Positions 1 to 8,988 of a DNA stretch of 64,000 nt are shown piece after piece. Below the pieces are notes generated by a model. It saw only the letters and a program-made list of their open reading frames with translations, was not told where the DNA came from and ran no database searches. The position numbers and the translations under genes are program-made. The stretch is from Candidatus Dactylopiibacterium sp. (GTDB lineage: Bacteria > Pseudomonadota > Gammaproteobacteria > Burkholderiales > Rhodocyclaceae), in NCBI GenBank assembly GCA_031119555.1, contig JAVHXQ010000009.1, positions 1 to 64,000 on the forward strand. Reading direction: 5' to 3'. Numbering within the stretch: position 1 is the stretch's first letter; each line of letters opens with the position of its first letter.

Positions 1-212
1 CGCAGATCGGTCGCCGCAACAGCGAAGAAGCGGAATTATGGACACTACGCACCGCGGAGTCAACACCTTTCACGGGATTGTTGATGACTTTGTCACCCTT
101 AGCACTCAAGTCGCCAGAAGCAACCCACCCAGAAGGGATTCCCGAAAGAACAGGATTCGGCGCGGAGCTGCCTTGGTTAGGATCTGCACAACTTCTTGCC
201 AAGAGACATTTC

Positions 213-1916
213 GTGCCCCGCAACCATGCCCACTGCATGCTCGCCCTGGCAGCATTCATGATGGCGACAGGATGCGCGACGCCGCCCGCACAGACGCTTC
301 GCCCGGGCGATCATCTTTTGTCTCAGGAGCCGGTTGCAGCAAAGGCCCTGCCCCCACCCGCCGCGTCGTCGACCACGCAACCGCCCGCAGGACAGGAAGC
401 ACCGCGCCCCACCGCACAAGACACCTATTCGCTGTCGGTCAGGAATGTTTCGGTACAGAGCCTGCTACAGGCACTTGCTCAGGATGCGCCGATGGATATC
501 GATGTTCATCCTGCCATCACGGGTTCGGTTACGCTGAATGTCCGCAATCAGACGCTGACCCGCATACTCGATCGTATTGCTCGTCAGGCGCCCATCCGCT
601 ACGAACGGGATGGCGACACCCTGCTGATACTTCCCGACGAGCCCTTCATCCGCCACTACTCGGTGGATTACGTGAATCTCGACCGCGAGACAACCAGCAC
701 GATCTCGGTGGCCTCGCAGCTGGGCTCCCCAGAAGGAAATGCCACGAACGCCCGTTCTGCGGTGCCCCAGCAATCCGGCAGCGGCTCCACGGCCCGCATT
801 CAGAATACGTCGGCCCACCATTTCTGGCAGGCACTGGGGCGCAATCTGACGGAGTTGCTGCGGGAGACCGACGGCGACGGCAATCTGGCCGCGTGCTCCG
901 CCTCTGATCCGTCTGCCGACAGCGAGAAGCCCGCTCAGCCCGCCGCCGCGCCCTGCTCTGCGCTTCAGCCCACCCGGAAAGCCTCGCTGACGCTCAACCC
1001 GGAGGCCGGGTTGCTCGCGGTGCATGCCCGCTCGCACCAGCACGCGCGGGTGGGGGCGTATCTGGACAGCTTGCTGCGCCGCGCGCAACGGCAGGTCTTC
1101 ATTGAGGCCACGATCGCAGAGGTGGCCCTGACGCAGAACTTTCAGCAGGGAATCGACTGGAGTGCGCTCAATCTCTTCGGGACAGGCTTGCGCGTCGTGC
1201 AGCAAACCGTCGGCGCCTTTTCCACAACGAATGCCCGCCCCTTCATCGAGCTGGGATACGACTCGTCAGGCGGCAATTTCCAGAGCGTGGTGAAGCTGCT
1301 GGAAACCTTCGGCAGCGTGCGCGTGCTTTCAAGCCCCAAGCTCGCCGTGCTTCACAACCAGACGGCCGTCATGAAGGTCGTGGATGACAACGTCTATTTC
1401 ACCTACGAGATCAAGGAAACGGATGCCACGACCAACAGCCCGGCCAAAACCACGATCCAGTCCACCCTGCACTCGGTTCCGGTCGGTCTGGTCCTCACGA
1501 TCACGCCCATGATCGGAAGGGACGACAGCGTGACGCTCAACTTGCGTCCCAGCATGTCCCGCGTGATCGGCCACAAGACAGACCCCAGCCTGCAGTTCCT
1601 GCAAGGCAACGCCTCGCTCACCAACACGATCCCCATCATCCGCGCACGCGAGTTCGATTCCGTGCTGCGCATCGGCAACGGCAATGTCGCCATCATGGGC
1701 GGGCTCATGGAAGACACGCTGGACAGGGCCGCCGCCAGCATCTCCGGCCTTGCCGCATTGCCGCTCGTAGGGCGCCTGTTTCAGAACCGCAACGACACGC
1801 GCAGCAAGACCGAGCTCGTCATCTTCGTCCGCCCCACGGTCGCGCCCGAAACGGGTGGCGATGCGCTCGCCCGCTTCGCGCTGCCGGATCTGCGCGGAGA
1901 TGTCACATGGCAGTAG
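213..1916 (+). CDS. MSHA/type IV pilus-type secretin, lipoprotein (MshL/PilQ-like)
   Basis: ORF 78..1916. Lipoprotein signal MLALAAFMMATGC supports a start at GTG 213 or ATG 237. Secretin C-terminus GLMEDTLDRAAASISGLAALPLVGRLFQNRNDTRSKTELVIFVRPTV. Confidence 0.85.
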   Translation: MPRNHAHCMLALAAFMMATGCATPPAQTLRPGDHLLSQEPVAAKALPPPAASSTTQPPAGQEAPRPTAQDTYSLSVRNVSVQSLLQALAQDAPMDIDVHPAITGSVTLNVRNQTLTRILDRIARQAPIRYERDGDTLLILPDEPFIRHYSVDYVNLDRETTSTISVASQLGSPEGNATNARSAVPQQSGSGSTARIQNTSAHHFWQALGRNLTELLRETDGDGNLAACSASDPSADSEKPAQPAAAPCSALQPTRKASLTLNPEAGLLAVHARSHQHARVGAYLDSLLRRAQRQVFIEATIAEVALTQNFQQGIDWSALNLFGTGLRVVQQTVGAFSTTNARPFIELGYDSSGGNFQSVVKLLETFGSVRVLSSPKLAVLHNQTAVMKVVDDNVYFTYEIKETDATTNSPAKTTIQSTLHSVPVGLVLTITPMIGRDDSVTLNLRPSMSRVIGHKTDPSLQFLQGNASLTNTIPIIRAREFDSVLRIGNGNVAIMGGLMEDTLDRAAASISGLAALPLVGRLFQNRNDTRSKTELVIFVRPTVAPETGGDALARFALPDLRGDVTWQ

Positions 1917-3640
1917 TGCAGACGCCCCCCTTGCAACACGCTCCTATCGGGCGTCTGCTGGTGGAGCAGCGTCTCATCAGCGCGGACCAGCTCCGCATCA
2001 CTCAGCACGAGCAGGCGCGAACCGGGCAGGCCATCGGCCCCTTGCTCGTAAGCCTGGGCTTCGTCACCGAACACGCTCTGCGCGCCGCTCATGCGCAAGC
2101 CTGTGGACTCGCCGAGGCGGACCTCGCGCGCAGCACACCCGACAAGCAGGCGCAGGGCTGCGTTCCCGAACCGCTCGCGCGTCGGCTGGGGGTCTTTCCT
2201 CTGAGCTGGGACGCGACTCGTCGGCACCTGGAGCTCGCCATCGCCCGGCCCGACGATCTCGTCATCACGGATCAGCTGGCGGCACAACTCCCCCAGGGCG
2301 TGCTCGTGACCCTGAGGGTTGCGGGAGAGGACGAAATCCGTCAGGCGATCGAGCGTCATTACGGACACAAGGAAGACCTCGGCGCGCTCGTGGCCCACCT
2401 CGAACGCGCGGCCACCGAACCCCTGGCTCCCGGCCGGGAAGCCCCGCCCAGCCAGGCCGCCGTGCATCTCGTCGACGCCGTACTGCAGGATGCTGTGCGG
2501 CGCGAAGCCTCCGATATCCATTTCGAACCCGAACGCCATCTGCTGCGGATCCGCTATCGCATCGACGGCCTGCTGCGCGAGATCCTGTCTCTGCACGCGC
2601 CCGCCTGGCCGGCCCTCGCCGTGCGGCTCAAGGTCATGGCCGACATCGACATCGCAGAGAACCGCAGCCCGCAGGACGGACGCATATCCCAGGTCATCGG
2701 AGGGCGGCCCATCGACTTCCGTGTATCCACGCTGCCGACGCTGCATGGCGAAAACATCGTGCTGCGCATCCTCGACCGCCAGCGTCGCCTCATGCCGCTG
2801 GCCGGCCTGGGCCTTGCACCCACCCAGCTCGCCCGTCTGCGCATCATGATCGCCCGCCCGGAGGGTCTGCTGGTCTTCACCGGCCCCACGGGCAGCGGCA
2901 AGACAACCACGCTTTACTCCATCCTTCACCAGCTCGACGCCGCCCGGCTCAACATCATGACGCTGGAAGATCCTGTCGAGTACCCGCTGCCGGGCATCCG
3001 CCAGAGCACCATCTCCGAGGAAAGCCGCCTCGGCTTTGCCGAGGGCGTGCGCGCCATGATGCGGCAAGACCCGGATGTCATCCTCATCGGCGAGATCCGC
3101 GACGCCGAAACCGCCAGCATGGCCCTGCGCGCGGCCATGACGGGGCATCAGGTGCATGCCACGCTGCACTCCGGCTCCGCCCTTGGCACGCTGGTTCGTC
3201 TGCAGGAACTCGGCGTCCGGCCCGACATCCTGGCCGGCAACCTCATCGGCGCCGTCGCCCAACGGCTCGTGCGCCGGCTCTGCCCGCACTGCCGCGAGCC
3301 CCGCATGCCGACCGCCACAGAGCGTGAGCTGCTGGACGAAACCGGCACGACGACGCTTTTTGACGCCACGGGGTGCCCACTGTGCGATGGCCAGGGCTAC
3401 CGCGGCCGGCTCGCGCTGATGGAAATCCTGCGCATGAATGCCGAACTCGACGAACTCGTCGCGGCGGGCGCCAGCCGCCACGCCTTGAAGCGCGCGGCAA
3501 GAGCGGGCGGTTGCGTGTCGCTCGTTGAAGATGGCTTGCGCGCCGTGCGCGCGGGCCTCACCACGCTCGAGGAACTGGGCCGCGTCGTCGACCTCACCGA
3601 GCGCCAGCACGCCATGCCCGACATGGCTGCGGTGGAGTAG
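1907..3640 (+). CDS. GspE/PilB/MshE-type secretion ATPase with N-terminal MshEN-like region
   Basis: Walker A FTGPTGSGKTTTLYSIL; MRQDPDVILIGEIRDAETASMALRAAMTGHQVHATLHS; CPHCRE...CPLCDGQGYRGR zinc motif; overlaps the secretin stop. Confidence 0.93.
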   Translation: MAVVQTPPLQHAPIGRLLVEQRLISADQLRITQHEQARTGQAIGPLLVSLGFVTEHALRAAHAQACGLAEADLARSTPDKQAQGCVPEPLARRLGVFPLSWDATRRHLELAIARPDDLVITDQLAAQLPQGVLVTLRVAGEDEIRQAIERHYGHKEDLGALVAHLERAATEPLAPGREAPPSQAAVHLVDAVLQDAVRREASDIHFEPERHLLRIRYRIDGLLREILSLHAPAWPALAVRLKVMADIDIAENRSPQDGRISQVIGGRPIDFRVSTLPTLHGENIVLRILDRQRRLMPLAGLGLAPTQLARLRIMIARPEGLLVFTGPTGSGKTTTLYSILHQLDAARLNIMTLEDPVEYPLPGIRQSTISEESRLGFAEGVRAMMRQDPDVILIGEIRDAETASMALRAAMTGHQVHATLHSGSALGTLVRLQELGVRPDILAGNLIGAVAQRLVRRLCPHCREPRMPTATERELLDETGTTTLFDATGCPLCDGQGYRGRLALMEILRMNAELDELVAAGASRHALKRAARAGGCVSLVEDGLRAVRAGLTTLEELGRVVDLTERQHAMPDMAAVE

Positions 3641-3643
3641 GCC

Positions 3644-4846
3644 GTGCCGCGCTTTGCTTACACGGCACTCAATGCGGCGGGCCAGCGCGTCCTCGGCGCC
3701 GAAGACGCGGTCAGCGAGGCCGCGCTCGAGTCGCAGCTGAGCCCGCGCGGTCTGGCGCTCGTGCGCGCGCAGCCCCAGCGCTTCGTGCTGCCCCGGCAGA
3801 ACCCGCGCCTGCCCTTGCGCGAACGTATCCATTTCTGTTTCCAGCTTGAACAACTGCTCAGCGCGGGTATTCCGCTGATCGAGGCGCTCACGGAACTGCG
3901 GGACTCCGCCAGCCATGTCCGTACCGCTGCGGTGCTGGCAGAGCTCATTGCCCGCATCGAAGCCGGAGCGAACTTCTCCGACGCCCTGCGGACACAGGGA
4001 GCCGCTTTCGACGCCAGCGCCTGCGCCCTCGTGCGCGCGGGAGAAAGCAGCGGCCATCTGCCCGAAGTGCTCTCACGCCTGGCCGAAGCGCTGCGCCGCG
4101 AGGAATCCCTGCGCGCCGGACTGCGCAAACTCGCGATCTACCCTGGCTTCGTGCTCGTCACGGCCCTCGCCGCGCTTCTGGTCGCCATGCTCGGCGTCGT
4201 GCCCGAAATCGAAAAAATCTTCCGCAGCAGTCAGCTCACGCTGCCCTGGGCCACGCGCGCCCTGATCGTGGGAGCCGATCTCCTCGCACACGGCTGGCCT
4301 GCTCTGGTGCTCGGCGTTCCCACCCTCGGCGTGGCGGGCGCAATCCTCGTCCGCCGGAATCCGGCACTGCTCCGGCAGCGCGACGCCCTGCTGCTCGCCT
4401 TGCCCATCACGGGGCCGATCCTGCACAAGATCCTGCTCGCGCGCATCACCAACCTTTTCGCGCTCCTGCACGCCGCGGGGCTGCCGCTGCACGACACCCT
4501 GAAGCTCGTCTCCGAGGCCAGTGGCAACGCGGTGCTACGTGCCGCCCTGATACACGCCAACGAAGCCATCCAGACCGGGCACGGGCTGGGCGCAGCCTTC
4601 TCCGTGGCGGATGTCTTTCCGCCGCTGCTGCGCCGCATGATCCGCGTCGGCGAGCAGACCGGTGCCATAGACCGGGCGATGCAGAACCTCACCCGCATAT
4701 ATGAACGGGATGTGCAAGAAGCCATCGACACCCTGCAAGCCTCTCTGGAACCCGTGCTCACGCTGATTCTGGGCGCGCTCATGGGCTGGGTCGCGCTCGC
4801 GATCCTGGGGCCTGTGCACACCCTCGTGACACGGATGCCCGTCTGA
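3644..4846 (+). CDS. GspF/PilC/MshG-type inner-membrane platform protein
   Basis: GTG start; YTALNAAGQRVLGAEDA..., FCFQLEQLLSAGIPLIEALTEL, second repeat LFALLHAAGLPLHDTLKLVSE; multiple TM segments. Confidence 0.92.
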   Translation: MPRFAYTALNAAGQRVLGAEDAVSEAALESQLSPRGLALVRAQPQRFVLPRQNPRLPLRERIHFCFQLEQLLSAGIPLIEALTELRDSASHVRTAAVLAELIARIEAGANFSDALRTQGAAFDASACALVRAGESSGHLPEVLSRLAEALRREESLRAGLRKLAIYPGFVLVTALAALLVAMLGVVPEIEKIFRSSQLTLPWATRALIVGADLLAHGWPALVLGVPTLGVAGAILVRRNPALLRQRDALLLALPITGPILHKILLARITNLFALLHAAGLPLHDTLKLVSEASGNAVLRAALIHANEAIQTGHGLGAAFSVADVFPPLLRRMIRVGEQTGAIDRAMQNLTRIYERDVQEAIDTLQASLEPVLTLILGALMGWVALAILGPVHTLVTRMPV

Positions 4847-6318
4847 TGCCGCTGCGCCGACATTACATCCACTTCCTCGCTGCTGATGGCCTGCGCACGC
4901 ACGAACGCGCCCGCGGCCAGATCCGGGCCCGTGCACGCCATGCCGCCACCCCTTCGGGCGTGGGCGACTTCGAGGCTTGGCTGTCCGCGCGGCCGCACGC
5001 GGTCCACCACCTCGTGGTCGACCTCGTCGACGAGCACGCCAGCGTCGAAGCCCTTCCTCCGCTGCGCGCCAGGGAACGCCGGGCCTGGATCACACGGCGC
5101 GCGGCGCGCCAGTTTCCCGCCTCGACCTGTGCCACGGGGATGCGCCGTGGCAAGGACGACGCCTTGCTGCTGTCGGGCCTGCCGTCCGCGCTGGGGCTGT
5201 CGCCCTGGCTGGATGTCTTCGACCGCCAGGATGCCGCGCTCGCGACCGTGCATACCTCGGCCGGCCTGCTCGCGACCTCGCTCTCCCGTCAGGGGGATGC
5301 CGGTCTCTGCATTGCCCTCACGCCCGCCGGTCTGCGTTTCGTCCAGTTCGATGCGGCCGGCCTGCGCTTCACGCGTCTCGCGCCTCTGCCCGAGGATGAG
5401 TTCGACGCCTTGTTTCTGCTGCAGGAAACGCGCAAGACCCTGCACCACCTCGCCGATGGCGCCGCGCCGGGCACCCCGGCTCCCGGCACGCCCTTGCCGC
5501 TGCACGTCCTCCTTCCCGCAGCGCTTCTGCCCGAGGCACAGGCCGCCCTGGCCCAGACCGGGGCGGGGCCGGTCCTCGTCATGCCGGCAGCGCCGCCTCC
5601 GCGCGGACGCAACGGGCTCGCGGCAACAGATCTCCACGCCGAGGTACTCGCCACACTGGCGTTACTGGTCCTGAGCGGCACGCCCGCGCCCCAGCTGGCG
5701 CCCGCCCCCGCGCGCGCGACGCATCGCGTCCGCACCTGGCGCGACGCCGGGGTGGCTCTCGCGCTGGTCGCGAGCGCAGGCCTCTGTGCGTGGAGCGCCC
5801 ACGTCCATGAACGCGAAGTCCGCCTCGAGGCGGAAACCCTCGCCTTGCAGCGCACCGCGCAGGACACCGCGCGCCGCATCGCAGACCATCTATCCCCCTT
5901 GCCTTCCGCCGCTGCATTGGCGCAACTGCGCGCACTCGCGCCGCACCTGGCCCGCCTCGCCACGCCCCTGCCGCCTCCCGAAACGCTGCTGCTGCCGCTG
6001 TCACGCGTGCTCGAACACTATCCGGGCATGGTGCTCGAAGCCCTCGAATGGCGTTACGATTCCCCCGGGCCTGCCGGATCACCGTTGCGGCTGGCGCTGG
6101 AGATGCGGCTCGAGGGCGATCAGGAACCCGTCGCCGCGCTGCGATCGATGCGGGAGTTCTGTGCGGGGCTGCAAGCATTGGGGCTGGCAGTCAACGTAAC
6201 GTCCTCCCTCTTCGCGGGGGCCGCGGAGCGCCCCTTGCTCGCCAGCGAACTCGCCGACCCACGCTCGCGCCGGTTCGCACTCTCACTCACGCGCGCGCCG
6301 CAATCGCCCCCACCATGA
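4846..6318 (+). CDS. pilus/secretion assembly protein with PilM/PilN (GspL/MshI)-like layout, divergent
   Basis: 490 aa; about 290 aa N-terminal region, one TM (ALALVASAGLCAWSA), then periplasmic coiled-coil and domain; position between platform protein and PilO-like gene. Confidence 0.55.
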   Translation: MPLRRHYIHFLAADGLRTHERARGQIRARARHAATPSGVGDFEAWLSARPHAVHHLVVDLVDEHASVEALPPLRARERRAWITRRAARQFPASTCATGMRRGKDDALLLSGLPSALGLSPWLDVFDRQDAALATVHTSAGLLATSLSRQGDAGLCIALTPAGLRFVQFDAAGLRFTRLAPLPEDEFDALFLLQETRKTLHHLADGAAPGTPAPGTPLPLHVLLPAALLPEAQAALAQTGAGPVLVMPAAPPPRGRNGLAATDLHAEVLATLALLVLSGTPAPQLAPAPARATHRVRTWRDAGVALALVASAGLCAWSAHVHEREVRLEAETLALQRTAQDTARRIADHLSPLPSAAALAQLRALAPHLARLATPLPPPETLLLPLSRVLEHYPGMVLEALEWRYDSPGPAGSPLRLALEMRLEGDQEPVAALRSMREFCAGLQALGLAVNVTSSLFAGAAERPLLASELADPRSRRFALSLTRAPQSPPP

Positions 6319-6896
6319 CGCCCGTTCGTCTTCTGCGCCGCCGGCTGCGCCTGCTCACCCCGCTGTTGCCGGCCCTGCTCCTGCTGGTCAGCGCAGGCGT
6401 ACTCCTTGTATACATGCTGGGACGCGAAAACGTCGCCCACCGCCAGCACCAGGCTGCACATCAGGCGCTGAGCCAGCAGCGCGCGCTCGAGTCCGAAGCG
6501 CCCGCGCTCGGGCTGGCGCGCGATCGTCTCGCTTCCATCCCCGGCGTGGGCACCGACAACGCCACCGCGCGGCTGGTCTGGGCGCAGCGCCTGCAGCAGG
6601 CCGCGCGCGCGCAGGGGCTGCCGGAGCCCGTCTTCACGCTGCATCCGGCCAGCCCCCTCGAAAGCGCGCCCGAGCTTACCGGGGGCGGCCTGCAGGCAAG
6701 CCGCATGCATTTTCTGCAACCCCTCACGCATGAGCGTCAGCTCCTGGAATTGCTCGACGCGCTCGACGCCGCCCCCGGCGCCCGTCAGCATCCGCGCGGT
6801 TGCCGGGTCGCGCGCGGACGCGGCGAGCATCCTCTGGAAGCGGAATGCGAGCTGGACTGGCTGAGCCAGTCGGCGCCTGCCGGCGCCCGGCCATGA
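6315..6896 (+). CDS. PilO/GspM-like assembly protein, putative
   Basis: ATG at 6315 within ORF 6048..6896; single N-terminal TM (LLPALLLLVSAGVLLVYML) and coiled-coil; overlaps preceding stop. Confidence 0.5.
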   Translation: MTPVRLLRRRLRLLTPLLPALLLLVSAGVLLVYMLGRENVAHRQHQAAHQALSQQRALESEAPALGLARDRLASIPGVGTDNATARLVWAQRLQQAARAQGLPEPVFTLHPASPLESAPELTGGGLQASRMHFLQPLTHERQLLELLDALDAAPGARQHPRGCRVARGRGEHPLEAECELDWLSQSAPAGARP

Positions 6897-7291
6897 AAGG
6901 CTCCGTCACGCTCGCCGCGTGTCTGTTCGGCATCGCCTGCGGCACGGTTGGGGCGACGGAACAAACCGCCGCGCTGCGCGCGCAGATCGGGCGCCTTTTC
7001 GACCTTCCCCGGCCTCCCGGCAGCGCCCCGCCCGCCACGCCCGAGGCCCGCCCCTCGCCCTCCTCGGCGGGTCTTCCCGCTGCACCGGGCGCTCGCACGC
7101 TACGTCTGGACGGCGTGCTGCTGCGCCCCGACGGTCGCCATACGGTGTGGATCAACCACAACGCGCTCAGCGGCGCGGCCGCGCCCGTCGCGGACGATGT
7201 TCACAGCGTGTGGCTGCGCAGCGGACGCGGCGCCATGCGTCGCCTGCGACCCGGCGAATCCCTGAGCGACGACGCCCCGGTGGATCCATGA
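6893..7291 (+). CDS. small secreted PilP/MshK/GspC-like protein, putative
   Basis: ATG 6893, signal peptide MKGSVTLAACLFGIACGTVGA; core LRLDGVLLRPDGRHTVWINHNAL resembles PilP/MshK; start overlaps preceding stop. Confidence 0.5.
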   Translation: MKGSVTLAACLFGIACGTVGATEQTAALRAQIGRLFDLPRPPGSAPPATPEARPSPSSAGLPAAPGARTLRLDGVLLRPDGRHTVWINHNALSGAAAPVADDVHSVWLRSGRGAMRRLRPGESLSDDAPVDP

Positions 7292-8352
7292 AAGGCCAGC
7301 GCGGCTTCGCCACTCTCGCGGCCCTGGGGGTCGCCAGTCTCATTACCGCCACCGTCGTCTGGCAGGCGCTGTCGACGCGGGGCGGCGCCAGTTTCCAACA
7401 GCATGAAACCCGGGCGGCGCTACGCGCCCTGCGCGAAGCGCGTGAGGCCCTCATCGCCCACGCCCTCATCGAGGACAACACCCCCGGCAGCCTGCCGAGC
7501 CCCTCGGGCGAGGACGTGCTCGATGGCCGCTCGACGCCGCTGGGTTTCACCGGCAGCCCGGGCCAAGCCGCGCGACGCCTGCCCTGGCACTTCCTGGCGC
7601 TCGCGCCAGCACAGGATTGCCTCTGGTACGCACTCGCGCACACTCACCGCAACACGCTTTCCACTCACCTGCGCCGCGCCGGCAATGGCACGGCCATCAA
7701 CGCGGCCAGCGCCGGGCCGCTGCGCGTGCATACGCCCACGGCAGACGTCGCGGCCGTCGCGGTGATCATCGCGCCGGGCCGGGCCGGCCCCGCGCAAGGC
7801 GGCCGGACCGCCCCGGGCGTCGCACGGAATTGCGAGGGCGGTTCGGTCCCGGCCTTCCTTGAAGGCCGCAATGCCGACGGCAGCGAAGATTTCGACATGC
7901 CCCCCCTGCACGGCAACGATCTCGTGCTCGCACTCTCCGCCGAGGATCTGCTGCGCCCCGTGCTGCGCCGCGTACTGGGGCGCTTCCGCAGCGAAAGCCA
8001 GCGTGCCGACCTGCTTGCCCAGATCCACCTGCAACCCGGTGACGGCACGCTGGACAGCCTGCGCTGCGCGGCGACCGCCTCCGGCGTGCCCTGTGCCTTC
8101 GCGCAGCACTTCGACGAACGCCTGGCGGGCACCGAGGCCGCGCGGCTCGTCTATGGCGGGCAGCCGTGTCCGGGCCTCAGCCGCGTCGACGGCGCGACCT
8201 ACCGGCATCCCGTGAGCTGGCTGTGCTTCAACGACTGGTATGCCCACATCCGCTACGAGCGTGCCAGCGACCGGCTTGTCGCGCAGTTGCCCGGCGCGGC
8301 GGGCGTCTGCCGGCTCGATCTGCAGTCTGGCCGTCTGCACTGCGAGCACTGA
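7288..8352 (+). CDS. large prepilin-like (possible GspK-like tip) protein
   Basis: ATG 7288; MKGQRGFATLAALGVASLITATVV, a class III-like signal without Glu5; 354 aa with paired cysteines; shares motifs with the next gene. Confidence 0.5.
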   Translation: MKGQRGFATLAALGVASLITATVVWQALSTRGGASFQQHETRAALRALREAREALIAHALIEDNTPGSLPSPSGEDVLDGRSTPLGFTGSPGQAARRLPWHFLALAPAQDCLWYALAHTHRNTLSTHLRRAGNGTAINAASAGPLRVHTPTADVAAVAVIIAPGRAGPAQGGRTAPGVARNCEGGSVPAFLEGRNADGSEDFDMPPLHGNDLVLALSAEDLLRPVLRRVLGRFRSESQRADLLAQIHLQPGDGTLDSLRCAATASGVPCAFAQHFDERLAGTEAARLVYGGQPCPGLSRVDGATYRHPVSWLCFNDWYAHIRYERASDRLVAQLPGAAGVCRLDLQSGRLHCEH

Positions 8353-8355
8353 GCC

Positions 8356-8976
8356 ATGCCTGCTCGCTCCGGCCCCGCACGAGGTTTCACGCTGATCGAG
8401 CTGGCGATCGTGCTGCTCATCCTGGGCGTGCTCGGCAGCGGGGCATTCAGCGCACTCAGTCTGCAGATCGAGCGCAGCCGCCTGCTGGAAGTCCACGCGC
8501 AACTCCATGAAGCCCGCGAAGCGTTGCTCAATCACGCCGCCGCCACGGGCGCACTCCCCTGCCCCGACCGCAGCGGCGATGGCGAGCCCGACGCCTGCAA
8601 TGCCACGGGCGTGACGACCGGCGAGCTGCCCTGGCATCTGCTGGGGCTGCCGGCGCGCGATCCTTGGGGGCAGCCGCTGCGCTACACGGCGCATGCCGCC
8701 TTCACGGGCGCCCAGCCCATTGCGCTCGCAAGCCTGGGCGGCATCGAGATCCTGGCGCTGGAAGCGGGCGGCGCCACGCAATCGCTCGCCCGCCCCGACG
8801 CGGTCGTGATGGCGCTGTGGTCCGTCGGCGCCGACGGCCTCAGCGCCACGGCGCCGCCGCTCGCCGCCCACCGTGTCGTGGCGCGCGGGCCCGACGTGGA
8901 CGATCAGGCGATCTGGCTTTCGCGCTTCGTACTGATCGGGCGCATGCTCGAAACGGGGCACGTCCTGCTGGAGTAG
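8356..8976 (+). CDS. type IV prepilin / minor pseudopilin
   Basis: RGFTLIELAIVLLILGVLGSGAFSAL class III signal; CPDRSGDGEPDAC acidic loop. Confidence 0.85.
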   Translation: MPARSGPARGFTLIELAIVLLILGVLGSGAFSALSLQIERSRLLEVHAQLHEAREALLNHAAATGALPCPDRSGDGEPDACNATGVTTGELPWHLLGLPARDPWGQPLRYTAHAAFTGAQPIALASLGGIEILALEAGGATQSLARPDAVVMALWSVGADGLSATAPPLAAHRVVARGPDVDDQAIWLSRFVLIGRMLETGHVLLE

Positions 8977-8988
8977 ACTCTCCCACAC

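Noticed and set aside
38-907. 289-aa ORF at window start
   Set aside because: Different frame over the secretin gene; Arg/Pro/Ser-rich nonsense translation.
1781-4057. Long antisense ORF (758 aa, minus)
   Set aside because: Opposite strand of well-supported secretion ATPase and platform genes; low-complexity Arg/Gly/Ala-rich translation typical of high-GC mirror ORFs.
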